Shown piece after piece: positions 5,791 to 7,164 of a stretch of 7,164 nt of DNA. The DNA lies in NCBI GenBank assembly GCA_902773245.1, contig CACYDY010000237.1:1-7164 (forward strand), read 5' to 3'. Position 1 is the stretch's first letter, and every line of letters begins with the position of its first letter. Position numbers and translations under genes: made by a program. This stretch comes from an uncultured Ruminococcus sp. (GTDB lineage Bacteria > Bacillota > Clostridia > Oscillospirales > Acutalibacteraceae). The notes beneath the pieces are model-generated. The model searched no databases and was not told where the DNA came from. It was given only the letters and a program-made list of their open reading frames with translations.

Positions 5791-7074
5791 GTGGATAAGT
5801 TTGTTATTAACGGCAGAAATAAGCTTTACGGCGAGATTTCCGTGAGCGGCGCAAAAAATGCCGCTGTTGCGATAATCCCGGCGGTAGTGCTTGCAGACGA
5901 GCCGTGTGTTATAGAAAATTTGCCAAAGATAAAAGATGTTTCGGTTATTCTTTCTATTTTGAAGCATATGGGAGCCGAGGTCACGTTTATTGACGGCGAC
6001 GAGTCCAGGGTCAGAATCGACCCGACCGGAATCACAAGCCACAAGGTCACTTGTGACAAGCTTGTGGGTGATATGAGAGCGTCCTACTATTTGCTGGGCG
6101 CGCTTCTGGGTAAATTCGGAAAAGCGCTTGTGCCGTTTCCGGGCGGCTGCAGCTTCTGCGAACGGCCCATAAATCTGCACCTGAAAGCGTTTGAAACGCT
6201 TGGCGCTGCGTGTAATATTCTTCCGACGCATATTGAGCTTATGTCCGACAAGCTTGAGGGCAGACAGATCTATTTTGACGTTGTGTCTGTCGGAGCAACG
6301 ATGAATGCCATGCTTGCCGCAGTAAAGGTTCCCGGAAAAACTGTCATTGACAGAGCCGCTAAAGAACCTCATATAGTCGACCTGGCGAACTTTCTCAATT
6401 CTATGGGGGCGAACATCAAGGGCGCAGGAACAGACGTTATAAAAATACGAGGAGTCGAAAGGCTTCACTCTTGTACATATTCTATAATTCCCGATCAGAT
6501 CGAAGCCGGAACATACATGGCGGCAGTTGCCGCAGCAGGCGGAAACGTTCTTATCAAGGACGTTATTCCCGAGCATCTGGACTCTATCACGGCAAAGCTG
6601 CGTGATACGGGAACTATCGTTGAAGAATACGACGAAGCAGTGAGGGTAATCCGAGAGGACGAGCTGAAAAGCTGCAACGTCAAGACAATGCCGCACCCGG
6701 GATTTCCGACGGATATGCAGCCGCAGTTTGTTGCGCTTCTGTCGACGGCTCACGGGAGAAGCCGTGTCATGGAGTGCGTTTGGGAAAGCAGATTTTCGTA
6801 TATACCTCAGCTTAGAAAAATGGGCGCAGATATAATCGAAAACGGAAACATTGCCCATATTTACGGAAAACAGGATCTCTGCGGCGCAAAGGTTCATGCG
6901 CTTGATCTGAGAGCGGGAGCGGCAATGGTGATCGCAGCGCTTGCGGCATACGGAACAACGGAGATCTCGGATATCCGATATATCGAGAGAGGATATGAAA
7001 AGATCATTGAAAAGCTTTCCTCGATCGGCGCAGATATCAGAAGAGTTACCTATAAGGAAAATGTTGACGAATAA
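5791..7074 (+). CDS. murA: UDP-N-acetylglucosamine 1-carboxyvinyltransferase MurA
   Basis: Cytoplasmic enzyme that transfers enolpyruvate from phosphoenolpyruvate to UDP-GlcNAc, the first committed step of peptidoglycan synthesis. The 427-residue length and the whole sequence fit the EPSP-synthase-like fold. Key residues, with the E. coli equivalents in brackets: Lys22 and Asn23 in SGAKNAA, Arg96 (91), Cys120 in PGGCSFCERP (115), Arg125 (120), Asp308 in GFPTDMQ (305), Arg374 in LDLRAG (371) and Arg400 in IERGYE (397). Because the catalytic cysteine is kept rather than replaced by Asp, the enzyme should be sensitive to fosfomycin. The start is GTG at 5791: GGAGAG (5778-5783) is 7 bases upstream and the Lys22/Asn23 numbering fits exactly. 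The in-frame TTG at 5776 would place that site inside the gene. Low-GC Gram-positives often carry two MurA paralogues; which one this is cannot be told here. It is probably expressed from the 5493-5521 promoter and ended by the terminator just downstream. Confidence 0.96.
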   Translation: MDKFVINGRNKLYGEISVSGAKNAAVAIIPAVVLADEPCVIENLPKIKDVSVILSILKHMGAEVTFIDGDESRVRIDPTGITSHKVTCDKLVGDMRASYYLLGALLGKFGKALVPFPGGCSFCERPINLHLKAFETLGAACNILPTHIELMSDKLEGRQIYFDVVSVGATMNAMLAAVKVPGKTVIDRAAKEPHIVDLANFLNSMGANIKGAGTDVIKIRGVERLHSCTYSIIPDQIEAGTYMAAVAAAGGNVLIKDVIPEHLDSITAKLRDTGTIVEEYDEAVRVIREDELKSCNVKTMPHPGFPTDMQPQFVALLSTAHGRSRVMECVWESRFSYIPQLRKMGADIIENGNIAHIYGKQDLCGAKVHALDLRAGAAMVIAALAAYGTTEISDIRYIERGYEKIIEKLSSIGADIRRVTYKENVDE

Positions 7075-7093
7075 TTGTAATTAATAAAAACGT

Positions 7094-7138
7094 AAGCCGT
7101 TTTTTGAGTGGTGCGAATCGCTTTGGAAACGGCTTTTT
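7094..7138 (+). terminator. Intrinsic terminator after murA
   Basis: AAGCCGTTT (7094-7102) pairs with AAACGGCTT (7127-7135), a 9-bp stem that runs into TTTTT (7134-7138). The 24-base loop contains a small GCG/CGC pairing (7113-7115/7119-7121). Its place about 20 bases after the murA stop indicates that murA is the last gene of its transcript. Confidence 0.8.
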
Positions 7139-7164
7139 GTACGGAAGAATTTTGTGTAATACTA

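Noticed and set aside
5845..6160. Possible fosfomycin-resistant MurA variant
   Set aside because: The catalytic cysteine (Cys120 here, Cys115 in E. coli) is present, so resistance through a Cys-to-Asp change is not supported.
5788..6897. Long minus-strand open frame (369 codons) opposite murA
   Set aside because: It mirrors the codon pattern of murA, has an unusual Cys/His/Arg-rich composition and no recognisable domain; it is an antisense shadow.

Overview
The window looks like chromosomal core sequence from a moderately low-GC member of the class Clostridia, most likely a Ruminococcus-like member of the Oscillospiraceae. This rests on the dnaG-rpoD order with a small zincin gene behind it, the clostridial character of the primase, sigma factor and MurA sequences, the purine-rich ribosome binding sites, and a hairpin-rich intergenic repeat of a kind I associate with ruminococcal genomes. 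The genus is an inference, not a demonstrated identity.

Layout, all five supported genes on the + strand: (1) an AT-rich stretch, 1-222, with a possible promoter and a small hairpin before the first ribosome binding site; (2) an uncharacterised, mostly helical protein of about 498 residues (223-1719); (3) a 324-base gap (1720-2043) holding a block of short direct and inverted repeats bounded by a 9-base inverted repeat, then a plausible dnaG promoter; (4) dnaG, DNA primase, with a TTG start (2044-3819); (5) a 112-118-base spacer with two hairpins; (6) rpoD, the housekeeping sigma factor (3938-5032); (7) 15 bases later, a small HExxH zincin-like protein (5048-5449); (8) a gap of about 340 bases (5450-5790) with a near-consensus sigma-A promoter followed by sequence that can fold into a multi-stem RNA; (9) murA (GTG start, 5791-7074) followed by an intrinsic terminator (7094-7138).

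Functionally, dnaG and rpoD form the macromolecular-synthesis pair (primer synthesis for replication and promoter recognition for bulk transcription) found next to each other in many bacteria. Here the usual partner upstream of dnaG (rpsU in proteobacteria, often dgt in Firmicutes) is not seen and an uncharacterised gene takes its place. murA, the first committed step of peptidoglycan synthesis, has its own strong promoter and a predicted leader of about 260 nt, so it is probably a separate transcription unit.

No mobile-element protein, CRISPR array, rRNA or tRNA gene was recognised. The most interesting parts are non-coding: the structured region before murA, the repeat block before dnaG, and the paired hairpins between dnaG and rpoD. 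The known genes themselves look ordinary and intact.
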